A DNA stretch of 64,000 nt, from contig NZ_JASZYU010000001.1 of assembly GCF_030316825.1 (NCBI RefSeq), positions 186,001 through 250,000 of the forward strand. The letters are read 5' to 3'. This document shows, piece after piece, positions 7,764 to 15,720 of this stretch (positions within the stretch are counted from its first letter, which is position 1; every line of letters begins with the position of its first letter). The DNA is from Variovorax fucosicus (GTDB lineage: Bacteria; Pseudomonadota; Gammaproteobacteria; Burkholderiales; Burkholderiaceae_C). A program made the position numbers and the translations under genes. A model generated the notes under the pieces. That model was not told the DNA's origin, did not search any database, and saw nothing but the letters and a program-made list of their open reading frames with translations.

Positions 7764-9359
7764 TCAGAGGGAAAGAAAGTGATGCACCGCGGGCTTGCCG
7801 GGCCCGATGTGAAAGCGCACGGCCTCGTTCTGCAGGTCGGCATCGGCATGCGACACGCGGTGGTGCTGGCGCAGATGCTCGGCCCACGATTCGACGAGGA
7901 ACCACTCCATCACGCGCTCGGGATCGCCGGTGTGCTCGGTCACGCCCCACGCATAGGCGCCGTCCCGGCGGCGCTCCAGCGACAGCCGCTTCATCGCGTC
8001 GAGAAACGCCGGGCGGTCTGCCTGGCGAATGCGGTACTCGACCTGCACCATCACCGGGCCGCGGTCGTGCGCGACGGGCTCGGCCACCAGCGGTTCGGGC
8101 CAATGGTTCGAGGGCTGCAGGTCCGACTCGCCGGTGGGCAGGCGGGCGCGGTGGAACAGCAAGGCCACGATCACCAGACCGGCGGCACCCGCCACCAGCG
8201 TGTACGGCACGCCGATCTGCTGCGCAATCAAGCCCCAGCCGAGACTGCCGGCCGCCATCGCACCGTTGAAGACGGTGAGGTACACCGCGAGCCCGCGCCC
8301 GCGCACCCAGTTCGGCAGGATGGATTGCGCCACGCCGTTGAGCGTGGTCAGCGCAATGATCCATCCCAGACCCAGTAGCAACAACAGCAGCACGGCCAGC
8401 CAGTTGGGCGGCGCGAACGCCAGCGCGGCCATCACTGCGGCGGTGATCACCGAGGCCAGCAGCACGAGCCCGTCGGCGTCCAGGCGTGCGCGCAGCCGTG
8501 GCATGACCAGCGCACCCGCGATGGCACCGGCGCCCACGGCGCCCAGCAACACGCCGTAGAAGCCGGCCGTGCCGCCGAGCAGCTGGCGCGCCACCAACGG
8601 CAGCAACGCCCACACCGAGCTGGCGAACAAGAAGAACACGGCCGCGCGCAGCAGCACGCGATGCAGCTCCTCGCTGGCGCGCGTGTAGCGCAGTCCGGCG
8701 CGGAACGCGCCCAGAAAGTTCTCGGACAGTCCGCTGTCGACGGCTGCCGGGCGCTTCCACCACAGCAGCGCCGCAATGACGAACACATAGCTCAGCACGT
8801 CGAGGCCATAGGTGACGGCTGCGCCGAAGCTCGCGAGAATCAGCCCGCCTGCCGCCGGCCCGATGGAGCGCGCGATGTTGATCCCGAGCGAATTCAGCGC
8901 CACCGCGCTCTTGAGGTCGCTGCGCGGCACCAGCTCGGGCACGATCGATTGCCAGGTGGGCCCCATCAGCGCCGCACCGATGCCGCCCACGAAGGTCAGC
9001 GCGATCAGGTACTCGACTGTGAGCGAGCCCGTGCGCGAGAGCACCAGCAGCGTGGCGCTCACGGCGGCGAGCATCACCTGCACGAAGATCAGGAAGCGCC
9101 GCCGGTCGAGAATGTCGGAGAGCACACCGGCCGGAATCGCGAGCAGGAAGATCGGCAGCGTGGCCGCCGTCTGGATCAGCGCCACGGCAGTGGGGCTCGC
9201 GGACAGGTCGGTCACCAGCCAGGAGCTGGCCACGTCGCGCATGAAGCTGCCGATGTTGCCGAGCACCGTGGCGATCCACAGCACCGCGAACACCGGCTGG
9301 CGCAAGGGCGCGAAGGCGCCGGGCGGCGAAGCGGCCGCGCCTGGGGGCGAATCAGTCAT
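7764..9359 (-). CDS. MFS transporter of the MFS_3 type with C-terminal extra domain
   Basis: 531 residues. About 12 membrane helices fill residues 1-400 with the loop signature DILDRRRFLI after TM2. The last ~110 residues are soluble and resemble an antibiotic-biosynthesis-monooxygenase fold (VQVEYRIRQADRPAFLDAMKRL...EWFLVESWAEHLRQHHR); this arrangement is usual for the MFS_3 family. Probably an inner-membrane exporter of a small organic compound; substrate unknown. ATG 9359 is chosen; GTG 9365 is also possible. Its start overlaps the end of the DoxX gene, indicating coupled translation. Confidence 0.85.
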   Translation of the reverse strand: MTDSPPGAAASPPGAFAPLRQPVFAVLWIATVLGNIGSFMRDVASSWLVTDLSASPTAVALIQTAATLPIFLLAIPAGVLSDILDRRRFLIFVQVMLAAVSATLLVLSRTGSLTVEYLIALTFVGGIGAALMGPTWQSIVPELVPRSDLKSAVALNSLGINIARSIGPAAGGLILASFGAAVTYGLDVLSYVFVIAALLWWKRPAAVDSGLSENFLGAFRAGLRYTRASEELHRVLLRAAVFFLFASSVWALLPLVARQLLGGTAGFYGVLLGAVGAGAIAGALVMPRLRARLDADGLVLLASVITAAVMAALAFAPPNWLAVLLLLLLGLGWIIALTTLNGVAQSILPNWVRGRGLAVYLTVFNGAMAAGSLGWGLIAQQIGVPYTLVAGAAGLVIVALLFHRARLPTGESDLQPSNHWPEPLVAEPVAHDRGPVMVQVEYRIRQADRPAFLDAMKRLSLERRRDGAYAWGVTEHTGDPERVMEWFLVESWAEHLRQHHRVSHADADLQNEAVRFHIGPGKPAVHHFLSL

Positions 9360-9753
9360 GGACACGGTCTTTCAGATCGAGCCACGCGACGAGCAGGAAG
9401 CCACCGACCAGGCCCAGGTGCTCGAAGAAGGAGTTGGCGGCCATGAAGCGCTCGGGCTGTGGCATCTCCCAGAAGCGCAGCGCCACGAAGGTCGCCATCA
9501 GCGTGAAGCCGGCCAGCGCCAGCGCGCCGAGCCAGCGCCAGAAACCCGTGAGAATGAGCAGCGAAGCGCCGAGCTCCAGCACGATCACCGCCGCGGCCAG
9601 CGGCGCCGCAGGCGACAGGCCGAAGTGGTTCATTTCGGCAATGGCCGCGTTGAAGTCCACCGCCTTGTTGAGCCCGCCCTGCAGGTAGGCCGCACACAGC
9701 AGCAGCAAGGCGATCCATCGCCACACGGGTGAAGCAGTCGAGCGCATCGTCAT
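9352..9753 (-). CDS. DoxX family membrane protein
   Basis: 133 residues with four predicted membrane helices, the usual DoxX/DoxD size. Recognisable features are the GLNKAVDF segment after TM1, LELGASLLILTGFWRWLGALAL and the late ENSFF-like FMAANSFFEHLGLVGGFLLV. DoxX proteins are linked to thiol redox balance and quinone-coupled thiosulfate oxidation in some organisms; here the role is not known. ATG 9753 overlaps the stop of the amidohydrolase as TGATG, so it is translated from the same mRNA. Confidence 0.82.
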   Translation of the reverse strand: MTMRSTASPVWRWIALLLLCAAYLQGGLNKAVDFNAAIAEMNHFGLSPAAPLAAAVIVLELGASLLILTGFWRWLGALALAGFTLMATFVALRFWEMPQPERFMAANSFFEHLGLVGGFLLVAWLDLKDRVHD

Positions 9754-11762
9754 CACACCGCCCAGCAGGCGCAACCGAGTGCGCCCCAGAAGCTCTTCAG
9801 GTCGGCGATGGGCAGCTTGCTGCTCCACGCCGTCGCATGCTGGTGGCCGTGCACGTTGCAGTTGTTGGCGCAGGCGCAGGACATCGCCGCCTGGCGCATC
9901 GCCTTTTGCAGCGGCGCGCCCTCGGCGGAACGGGCCGTATCAGCCCAGCCGGCGTAGCCGCCGAACGTGCGTGCCGGCGACCAATCGGGCATGGCCGGCG
10001 GCGGCGCACCCTCGTCATGGACCTGGAACGGTCCCGCCGCATACACGACCTTGCCGCCGACCATGGTCAGCAGCGCCGTGGTGTCGGCGATCTCCGATTC
10101 AGGGCAGGCTAAGAAGTCGCGATCCGGCACCAGCAGATCGGCCAGCATGCCGGCCTCGATGCGGCCCTTCTTGCCGACCTCGTTGGAGAACCAGGTCACG
10201 TTCTCGGTCCACATGCGCAGCGCCGCCTCGCGATCGAGGCAGTTGCGCTGCGGGTACAGCTGCGTGCCGCCCACCGTCTTGCCGGTGACCAGCCAAGAGA
10301 GCGACACCCACGGGTTGTACGACGCGACGCGGGTGGCGTCGGTGCCGGCCGACACCTTCACGCCCTTCTCGAGCATGCGCTTGACCGGTGGTGTGGCCTC
10401 GGCCGCACCGGCGCCGTAGCGCTCGACGAAGTACTCACCCTGGTACGCCATGCGATGCTGCACCGCGATGCCGCCGCCCAGCGCGGCGATGCGGTCGATC
10501 GACTTGTCCGAAATGGTCTCGCAATGATCGAAGAACCAGTTCAGGCCGGCCAGCGGGGTGTCCTTGTTCACCTTCTCGAACACGTCGAGCGATCGACTGA
10601 TGGTCTCGTCATAGGTGGCGTGCATGCGCCACGGCCAGCGGTTTTGCGCAAGGATGCGCACGACGTCCTCGAGTTCGCCCTCCATCTCGGGTGCCATATC
10701 CGGGCGCGGCTGGCGGAAGTCCTCGAAGTCGGCGGCCGAGAACACCAGCATCTCGCCCGCGCCGTTGTGGCGGAAGTAGTCGTCGCCCTGCTTGTACTTC
10801 GAGGTGGCGGTCCAGTTGAGGAAGTCCTGCTTCTCCTGTTTGGGCTTCTGGGTGAACAGGTTGTAGGCGAGACGGATGGTGAGCTGGCCGGCGTCGGCCA
10901 GCTGCTGGATCACCTGGTAGTCCTCGGGAAAGTTCTGGAAGCCACCGCCCGCGTCGATGGCCCCGGTCACGCCCAGGCGGTTGAGCTCGCGCATGAAGTG
11001 GCGCGTGGAATTGAGTTGGTAGTCGAAGGGAAGCTTGGGGCCCTTGGCCAGCGTGGCATAGAGGATCGACGCGTTAGGCTTGGCCAGCAGCAGGCCGGTC
11101 GGATTGCCGGCCGCATCACGCACGATCTCGCCGCCGGGCGGTGCCGGCGTGTCCTTCGTGTAGCCAACGGCGCGCAGGGCCGCGCCGTTGAGCAGCGCGC
11201 GGTCGTACAGGTGCAGGATGAACACCGGCGTGTCGGGTGCCACCGCATTGAGCTCGGCGATGGTCGGCAGGCGCTTCTCGGCGAACTGGTGTTCGGTGAA
11301 GCCGCCCACCACGCGCACCCATTGCGGCGCGGGCGTGATGGCGACCTGGCGCTTGAGCATGCCCATCGCGTCGGCCAGGCTGCGCACGCCGTCCCAGCGC
11401 AACTCGAGGTTGAAATTGAGGCCGCCGCGAATGATGTGCAGGTGGTTGTCGATCAGCCCCGGCAGCACGCGCCTGCCCTGCAGGTCGATCACGCGGGTAC
11501 TGGAACCCGCCAGCGGCAGCACCTCTTCATTGGAACCAACGCGCGCGAAGCGACCGCCCTGGATGGCCACGGCGCTCGCCGTCGGATTGGCGCGATCGAG
11601 CGTGGTGAATCGACCGTTGTGCAGGATCAGGTCGGGGGTGGTTGTGCCTGCCATGTCGGATGTCCTTGAAGCGTTGGGTTGGGCCATGGCCGTGCCGGCC
11701 AGCGCGGCGCCCAGCGTGCCGAGGCACAGCCGGCGGCGTTGTTCGTCGAATGGATCGCTCAT
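9753..11762 (-). CDS. Amidohydrolase (YtcJ-like, amidohydrolase 3 family) with cysteine-rich tail, probably exported
   Basis: 669 residues. The N-terminus has a twin-arginine-like signal (QRRRLCLGTLGAALAGTAMA), suggesting export of the folded metalloenzyme. Metal-site features: LPGLIDNHLHI near residues 95-105, a mid-barrel FDHCETI segment, and SAGTDATR late in the barrel, all as in the YtcJ group. These enzymes hydrolyse amide or related bonds with zinc; the substrate is unknown. The last ~45 residues hold an unusual cluster, CACANNC...GHQHA...GCACWAV, not part of the standard fold. Overlaps XapX (ATGA) upstream and DoxX downstream. Confidence 0.87.
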   Translation of the reverse strand: MSDPFDEQRRRLCLGTLGAALAGTAMAQPNASRTSDMAGTTTPDLILHNGRFTTLDRANPTASAVAIQGGRFARVGSNEEVLPLAGSSTRVIDLQGRRVLPGLIDNHLHIIRGGLNFNLELRWDGVRSLADAMGMLKRQVAITPAPQWVRVVGGFTEHQFAEKRLPTIAELNAVAPDTPVFILHLYDRALLNGAALRAVGYTKDTPAPPGGEIVRDAAGNPTGLLLAKPNASILYATLAKGPKLPFDYQLNSTRHFMRELNRLGVTGAIDAGGGFQNFPEDYQVIQQLADAGQLTIRLAYNLFTQKPKQEKQDFLNWTATSKYKQGDDYFRHNGAGEMLVFSAADFEDFRQPRPDMAPEMEGELEDVVRILAQNRWPWRMHATYDETISRSLDVFEKVNKDTPLAGLNWFFDHCETISDKSIDRIAALGGGIAVQHRMAYQGEYFVERYGAGAAEATPPVKRMLEKGVKVSAGTDATRVASYNPWVSLSWLVTGKTVGGTQLYPQRNCLDREAALRMWTENVTWFSNEVGKKGRIEAGMLADLLVPDRDFLACPESEIADTTALLTMVGGKVVYAAGPFQVHDEGAPPPAMPDWSPARTFGGYAGWADTARSAEGAPLQKAMRQAAMSCACANNCNVHGHQHATAWSSKLPIADLKSFWGALGCACWAV

Positions 11763-12034
11763 GTGTCTTGGCGGGGCGTGGCGCCCGGGCCGCTCTTGGC
11801 GCATTGCGGCAGTTCGCCGAACACATGCGGCTTGACCTGGTGCTGCAGCCACGAGGTGGCCGCGGCGTCGGGCTTGACCCAGCTCTTGATGAGCGGCGGG
11901 ATCTGCTCGCCGAGCAGGATCCCGAGAAGCCCAACGAGGGCAATGACCGGTGGGGCCGGCGAGCGCACCTGAAACAGTGCGTAGATCACACCGACCAGCA
12001 GGCCGAGCGCGAGCGACAGGACGTAGGGCTTCAT
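11759..12034 (-). CDS. XapX domain (DUF1427) small membrane protein
   Basis: 91 residues. Two hydrophobic helices near residues 4-20 and 28-45 enclose the family core GLLVGVIYALFQVRSPAPPVIALVGLLGILLGEQ; the rest is a soluble tail (~45 residues) ending after HVFGELPQCAKS. Function of XapX proteins is not established. Start at 12034 is the only ATG matching the domain. Its stop overlaps the amidohydrolase start as ATGA, so the two are translationally coupled. Confidence 0.82.
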   Translation of the reverse strand: MKPYVLSLALGLLVGVIYALFQVRSPAPPVIALVGLLGILLGEQIPPLIKSWVKPDAAATSWLQHQVKPHVFGELPQCAKSGPGATPRQDT

Positions 12035-12051
12035 CTTTTTCACCGTGGCGT

Positions 12052-12705
12052 TCAGCCTTCGTGGGCGCCGAACATCGTCTTGGCGTAGGTCACCCCCAGG
12101 CCGTAGGCGCCGCCGAATTTCTTTGCGATGCCGGTGGTCAGCTCGTAGGTGTCGCCGCGGGCCCAGTCGCGCTGCAGTTCGAGCAGGTATTGCAGCGAGG
12201 TCATGGGCTGGGCGCCGGCCTGCACCATGCGATCCATCGCGCGGTTGTGCGCTTCGGCCGACACGTCGCCGCAGGCGTCGGCAATCACGAACACCTCGAA
12301 GCCCTGGTCGATGGCCGACAGCGCCGGGCCGACGATGCACACGCCGGTCCACAGGCCCGCCAGCACGATGCGTGGATTGCCGATCTGGTTCACACGCTCG
12401 ATCACGGCCGCGTCTTCCCAGGTGTTCATCGACGTGCGATCGAGCATCTTCTGGCCGGGGAAGGCATCGGTGATCTCGCCGAACATCGGGCCCGAGAAGC
12501 TCTTCTCGGCCACCGTGGTCAGGATGGTCGGGACCTTGAAGCCGGCTGCGGCATGCGCCACCAGCGCAGCGTTGTTGCGCAGGTTCACCGCATCGATCGA
12601 GTGCGTGGCGAAGGCCATCTGCGACTGGAAGTCGATCATCACCAGCGTGTGGTCGGTGGGCGTGAGCAGCTTGGCGCCGGCGGTGGGGGTTGCTTTGAGG
12701 GACAT
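12052..12705 (-). CDS. Isochorismatase-like cysteine hydrolase (YcaC group)
   Basis: 217 residues, cytoplasmic. Alpha/beta fold with the family's catalytic aspartate (D25 in VMIDFQ) and nucleophile C123 in GLWTGVC. AEKSFSGPMFGEI and NTWEDAAVIERV are typical of YcaC-related hydrolases, whose physiological substrate is unknown. ATG 12705 is preceded by GGAGAG at a good distance; the open frame reaches further upstream without support. First of the tightly packed minus-strand genes, 17 bases before XapX. Confidence 0.88.
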   Translation of the reverse strand: MSLKATPTAGAKLLTPTDHTLVMIDFQSQMAFATHSIDAVNLRNNAALVAHAAAGFKVPTILTTVAEKSFSGPMFGEITDAFPGQKMLDRTSMNTWEDAAVIERVNQIGNPRIVLAGLWTGVCIVGPALSAIDQGFEVFVIADACGDVSAEAHNRAMDRMVQAGAQPMTSLQYLLELQRDWARGDTYELTTGIAKKFGGAYGLGVTYAKTMFGAHEG

Positions 12706-12820
12706 GGGGCTCTCCGTGTGTTGGCGATAGAAAAAAGAAGGGGTCGTGCCGCGCCATGCATCGTCGTTTTGGCGTGGACACATGTCTTGTCAATTAGTGA
12801 GGCCGTTTGGACATTTGCCG

Positions 12821-12843
12821 TGCGCGCTGGCCAAAGGCGCGCA
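12821..12843 (-). terminator. Hairpin after the pirin gene
   Basis: Perfect 7-base inverted repeat TGCGCGC / GCGCGCA with a 9-base loop, 7 bases past the pirin stop. No T-run follows, so any terminator activity would be factor-dependent or partial. Confidence 0.3.
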
Positions 12844-12850
12844 TGCGTTG

Positions 12851-13570
12851 TCAGAAGGAAGGCAACTCGTTCGGCCGCAGGTCGAACACCAGCACCTCGG
12901 CGCCTTCGCCGCGCGCCAGGTCGATCCGGTCTTCGTCGCGCACCCGCGCGCCATCGCCCTCCCCCAACCGTTGTCCGTTGACCTCCACGCTGCCGCGGGC
13001 GACATGCACATAGGCATGGCGATGGGCCCCGAGCACCAGCGATGCGCTTTCGTCGCCGTCGAACAGGCCGGCGTAAACGCGGGCGTCCTGGTGCACGGCG
13101 AGCGAGCCGTCGGTGCCCTCGGGAGAAATGATCAGCCGCAGGCGGCCACGCTTTTCCTCGGGGGTGAAGTGCGCTTCCTGGTAGCGCGGCGCGACGCCTT
13201 TGGCGTTCGGCGTGATCCAGATCTGCAGAAAGTGCAACGGGTCGGTGACCGACGAATTGAACTCGCTGTGGCGCACGCCGGTGCCCGCGCTCATGAGCTG
13301 CACGTCACCGGGGCGGATGACCGAGCCCGTGCCCATCGAGTCCTTGTGCTCGAGCGCGCCGTCGAGCACGTACGAGAAGATCTCCATGTCGCGGTGCGGG
13401 TGGGTGCCGAAGCCGCGGCCGGGATGCACGCGGTCGTCGTTGATCACCAGCAGGTCCGAGAAGCCTTCCTGCGCGGGATCGTGGTAGTGGCCGAAGGAAA
13501 AGGTGTGGCGCGACTTCAGCCAGCCGAAGTCTGCAAGTCCACGGTCGTTGGCGCTGCGAATGTTCAACAT
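12851..13570 (-). CDS. Pirin family protein (YhhW-like bicupin)
   Basis: 239 residues, the size of the short bacterial pirins such as YhhW with quercetin 2,3-dioxygenase activity. The metal-binding residues of the N-terminal cupin are all present: H57 and H59 in THPHRDMEI, H101 and E103 in GVRHSEF. A role as oxygenase or redox-responsive protein is inferred from the family only. It is divergent from a LysR regulator, a common arrangement, and heads the minus-strand series; a 145-base gap with a hairpin separates it from the next gene. Confidence 0.9.
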   Translation of the reverse strand: MLNIRSANDRGLADFGWLKSRHTFSFGHYHDPAQEGFSDLLVINDDRVHPGRGFGTHPHRDMEIFSYVLDGALEHKDSMGTGSVIRPGDVQLMSAGTGVRHSEFNSSVTDPLHFLQIWITPNAKGVAPRYQEAHFTPEEKRGRLRLIISPEGTDGSLAVHQDARVYAGLFDGDESASLVLGAHRHAYVHVARGSVEVNGQRLGEGDGARVRDEDRIDLARGEGAEVLVFDLRPNELPSF

Positions 13571-13698
13571 GATTCACGTCCTTTTGGGTTCGATTGGTTC
13601 GATTTGATTCACAATGGCCTCGAAGAAGAATCTCTAAGGCATGGCTGAATCATCTTTCTTCCGGCGACGCCTGTTGACGAAACTTTTAGCCATTGATC

Positions 13699-13713
13699 AT
13701 CGAAGTTTTCGAT
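13699..13713. promoter_or_regulatory. Candidate LysR operator between pirin and LysR genes
   Basis: ATCGAA-GTT-TTCGAT is a perfect 6-base inverted repeat and contains the LysR signature T-N11-A. It lies 25 bases before the LysR start and about 130 before pirin, the usual place for autoregulation with control of the divergent gene. Confidence 0.5.
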
Positions 13714-13737
13714 CATCCATTTCGCAAGGACGGACCG

Positions 13738-14646
13738 GTGCTCAAACTCAGCCTCGAAGCCATCGAACTCGTGGACGCCATTGCGCGCCACGGCTCCTTC
13801 GCCGCCGCCGGCACGCGGCTGAACAAGGTGCCCTCGACCATCTCGTACGCGGTGGGCAAGCTCGAGCAGCAGCTGGGCATGCTGCTGTTCGTGCGCAACG
13901 GACCGCGCGTGACCCTCACGGCGGCCGGGGAGGAAATGCTCAAGGAAGGCCGCTGGCTGCTCGACGCTGCGAGCGATCTTGAATCGCGGATGCGACAGAT
14001 CGCCACCGGCTTCGAATCGGAGCTGCGGCTGGTGCACGACTCCCTGATTCCGACGCAGGCGCTGATGGACGACATCCGCGCCTTCGAGGCGCTTCGCTGC
14101 GGCACGCGGCTGCGCATCGGCTGCGAGGCGCTCACCGGCAGCTGGGAGGCGTTGCGCGAAGGGCGCGCGGACATCGTCATTGCGGCGGGCGAAGGGCCGG
14201 CGGGCGGAGGCTATCAGGCCGTCATGGTGGGCAGTCTCGATTTCGCGTTCTGCGTCGCGCCGACGCATCCGCTGACCCGGTTCGGCCGGTCGTTGCATCG
14301 CGGCGACCTGCTGGAACACAACGCCATCGTGGTGAGCGATAGCGCACGCACGCTATCCGACCGCACCGTGGGGCTTCTGGCCGGGCAGCACCGCGTGGCC
14401 GTGCCCACCATGGCCGCCAAGATCGCCTGCCAGGCCGCGGGCCTGGGGCACGGCTTCCTGCCGCGGGCCTGCATTCAGGGCGAACTGGCGCGCGGCACGC
14501 TGGTGGAACTCGCCACCGAGGAGCCGCGCGCACCCGAGGCGTTCTGGCTGGCGTGGAAGACGGGCGCGAAGGGGAATGCGCTGCAGTGGTGGGTGAAGCA
14601 GCTGAACCGGCAGCTGGTGCCCGCGCTGTTGCCGAGGTCGACCTGA
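13738..14646 (+). CDS. LysR family transcriptional regulator
   Basis: 302 residues. Winged HTH in residues 1-60 (LEAIELVDAIARHGSFAAAGTRLNKVPSTISYAVGKLEQQLGMLLF), then a periplasmic-binding-protein-like effector domain. GTG 13738 is preferred since AAGGA stands 8 bases before it; the frame also allows TTG 13693, but that would run through the candidate operator. Divergent from pirin, which it probably controls along with the minus-strand genes. Effector unknown. Confidence 0.9.
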   Translation: MLKLSLEAIELVDAIARHGSFAAAGTRLNKVPSTISYAVGKLEQQLGMLLFVRNGPRVTLTAAGEEMLKEGRWLLDAASDLESRMRQIATGFESELRLVHDSLIPTQALMDDIRAFEALRCGTRLRIGCEALTGSWEALREGRADIVIAAGEGPAGGGYQAVMVGSLDFAFCVAPTHPLTRFGRSLHRGDLLEHNAIVVSDSARTLSDRTVGLLAGQHRVAVPTMAAKIACQAAGLGHGFLPRACIQGELARGTLVELATEEPRAPEAFWLAWKTGAKGNALQWWVKQLNRQLVPALLPRST

Positions 14647-14656
14647 GCGCTCTGGC

Positions 14657-15601
14657 TCAGCCCGCGTTCAAGCGCCGCCAGCGCGCCGGCGACGTGCCCG
14701 TGTGCGCGGAGAACACGCGCGTCAGATGGCTCTGATCGGAAAACCCGCAGCGCGCGGCAATCTCCGCGATCGGAAGATGGGGCTGGCCCAACAGGCGGCG
14801 CGCCGCCTCCACGCGCTGCGTCACAAGCCACGCATGCGGCGTCTGCCCGGTGGTCTGCTTGAACGCCTTGCTGAAGTGACTGCGCGACAGCGTGCATTCC
14901 CGGGCGGCATCGGCCAGCGAGACATCGCCTGCCAGGTGTTGCATCAGAAACGCCTTGGCGCGGCGCTCCTGCCAGGACGCCAGGCCTCCTCGGGTCCGCA
15001 CGGGCGCGAAGCCCACCGCGTCGCCGTAGACATGAACGACGTGCGCCTTCAGGGCCAGCGCCACGTGATCCACGAACAGCCGGCTCGCTTCCTGAGGGCG
15101 CATCAGCACGGGCAGCATAGCCCGGCCCAGATTGGCGATCACCGGGTCCAGTGTGCCGGCGTCACAGCGCAACCGGTCGACGCGAGGCATCTCCATCTCG
15201 TCGGCGAACGCGTCGAGCGTTGCGCGTGGCAGATGGAAAAACATCGAATGGAATGGGCTGCTGACGTACGCCGACGCGCGCTGCGACAGATCGGCGATGT
15301 GGAAAGCGCCTTCCTGCTGCAGGCCCAACTGTCGGGAATCGCCATCGCGGACGATGCGCCGGCTGCCGCCGGAATTGATCTCCACGCTGAGCAGGAATGC
15401 ATCTTCAGTCGGGAGCGGCGCCAGCACAAACAGATGCGGCAACTCGTAACGCATGCGCGCGACGCCCAGTTCAGCGCCCCAGCGCGACCTGCTCACGAGC
15501 GACTGAACCGCGTCGATGCCGTACTGCGATGCCAGCCGTTGTCCAAGTTGGCAGTCAGAGCGAGAGGTGTTCGGCATGTGAGAACGACATCTGGCACCCA
15601 T
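14657..15601 (-). CDS. AraC family transcriptional regulator
   Basis: 314 residues. An N-terminal cupin-like sensing domain of the AraC-binding-like type and a C-terminal pair of HTH units (LADAARECTLSRSHFSKAFKQTTGQTPHAWL, IAEIAARCGFSDQSHLTRVFSAHTGTSPARWRR). Its two HTH units resemble those of the AraC protein at 5286-6254, so the two may be distant paralogues. Start could be 15601 or 15577. It converges on the LysR gene with 10 bases between. Target genes unknown. Confidence 0.87.
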   Translation of the reverse strand: MGARCRSHMPNTSRSDCQLGQRLASQYGIDAVQSLVSRSRWGAELGVARMRYELPHLFVLAPLPTEDAFLLSVEINSGGSRRIVRDGDSRQLGLQQEGAFHIADLSQRASAYVSSPFHSMFFHLPRATLDAFADEMEMPRVDRLRCDAGTLDPVIANLGRAMLPVLMRPQEASRLFVDHVALALKAHVVHVYGDAVGFAPVRTRGGLASWQERRAKAFLMQHLAGDVSLADAARECTLSRSHFSKAFKQTTGQTPHAWLVTQRVEAARRLLGQPHLPIAEIAARCGFSDQSHLTRVFSAHTGTSPARWRRLNAG

Positions 15602-15720
15602 GGATGACCGCCAAGCTGGGAAAAATAGGCAGCATGGTAACTACTCGCGTTCGGCGACGCCTCTAGCGGGTGGCTGACGGACGCCCACAAGGCCGATCGG
15701 GTGCGCCCCGCTATCGAGCG

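Noticed and set aside
7189..9279. 696-codon frame covering Dps and much of the MFS gene as one long protein
   Set aside because: Only its last 178 codons (Dps) have a domain; the upstream part is a shadow of the MFS gene, whose own frame has all membrane helices.
12821..12843. Strong intrinsic terminator after pirin
   Set aside because: The stem is good but no T-run follows, so it is listed only as a weak candidate.
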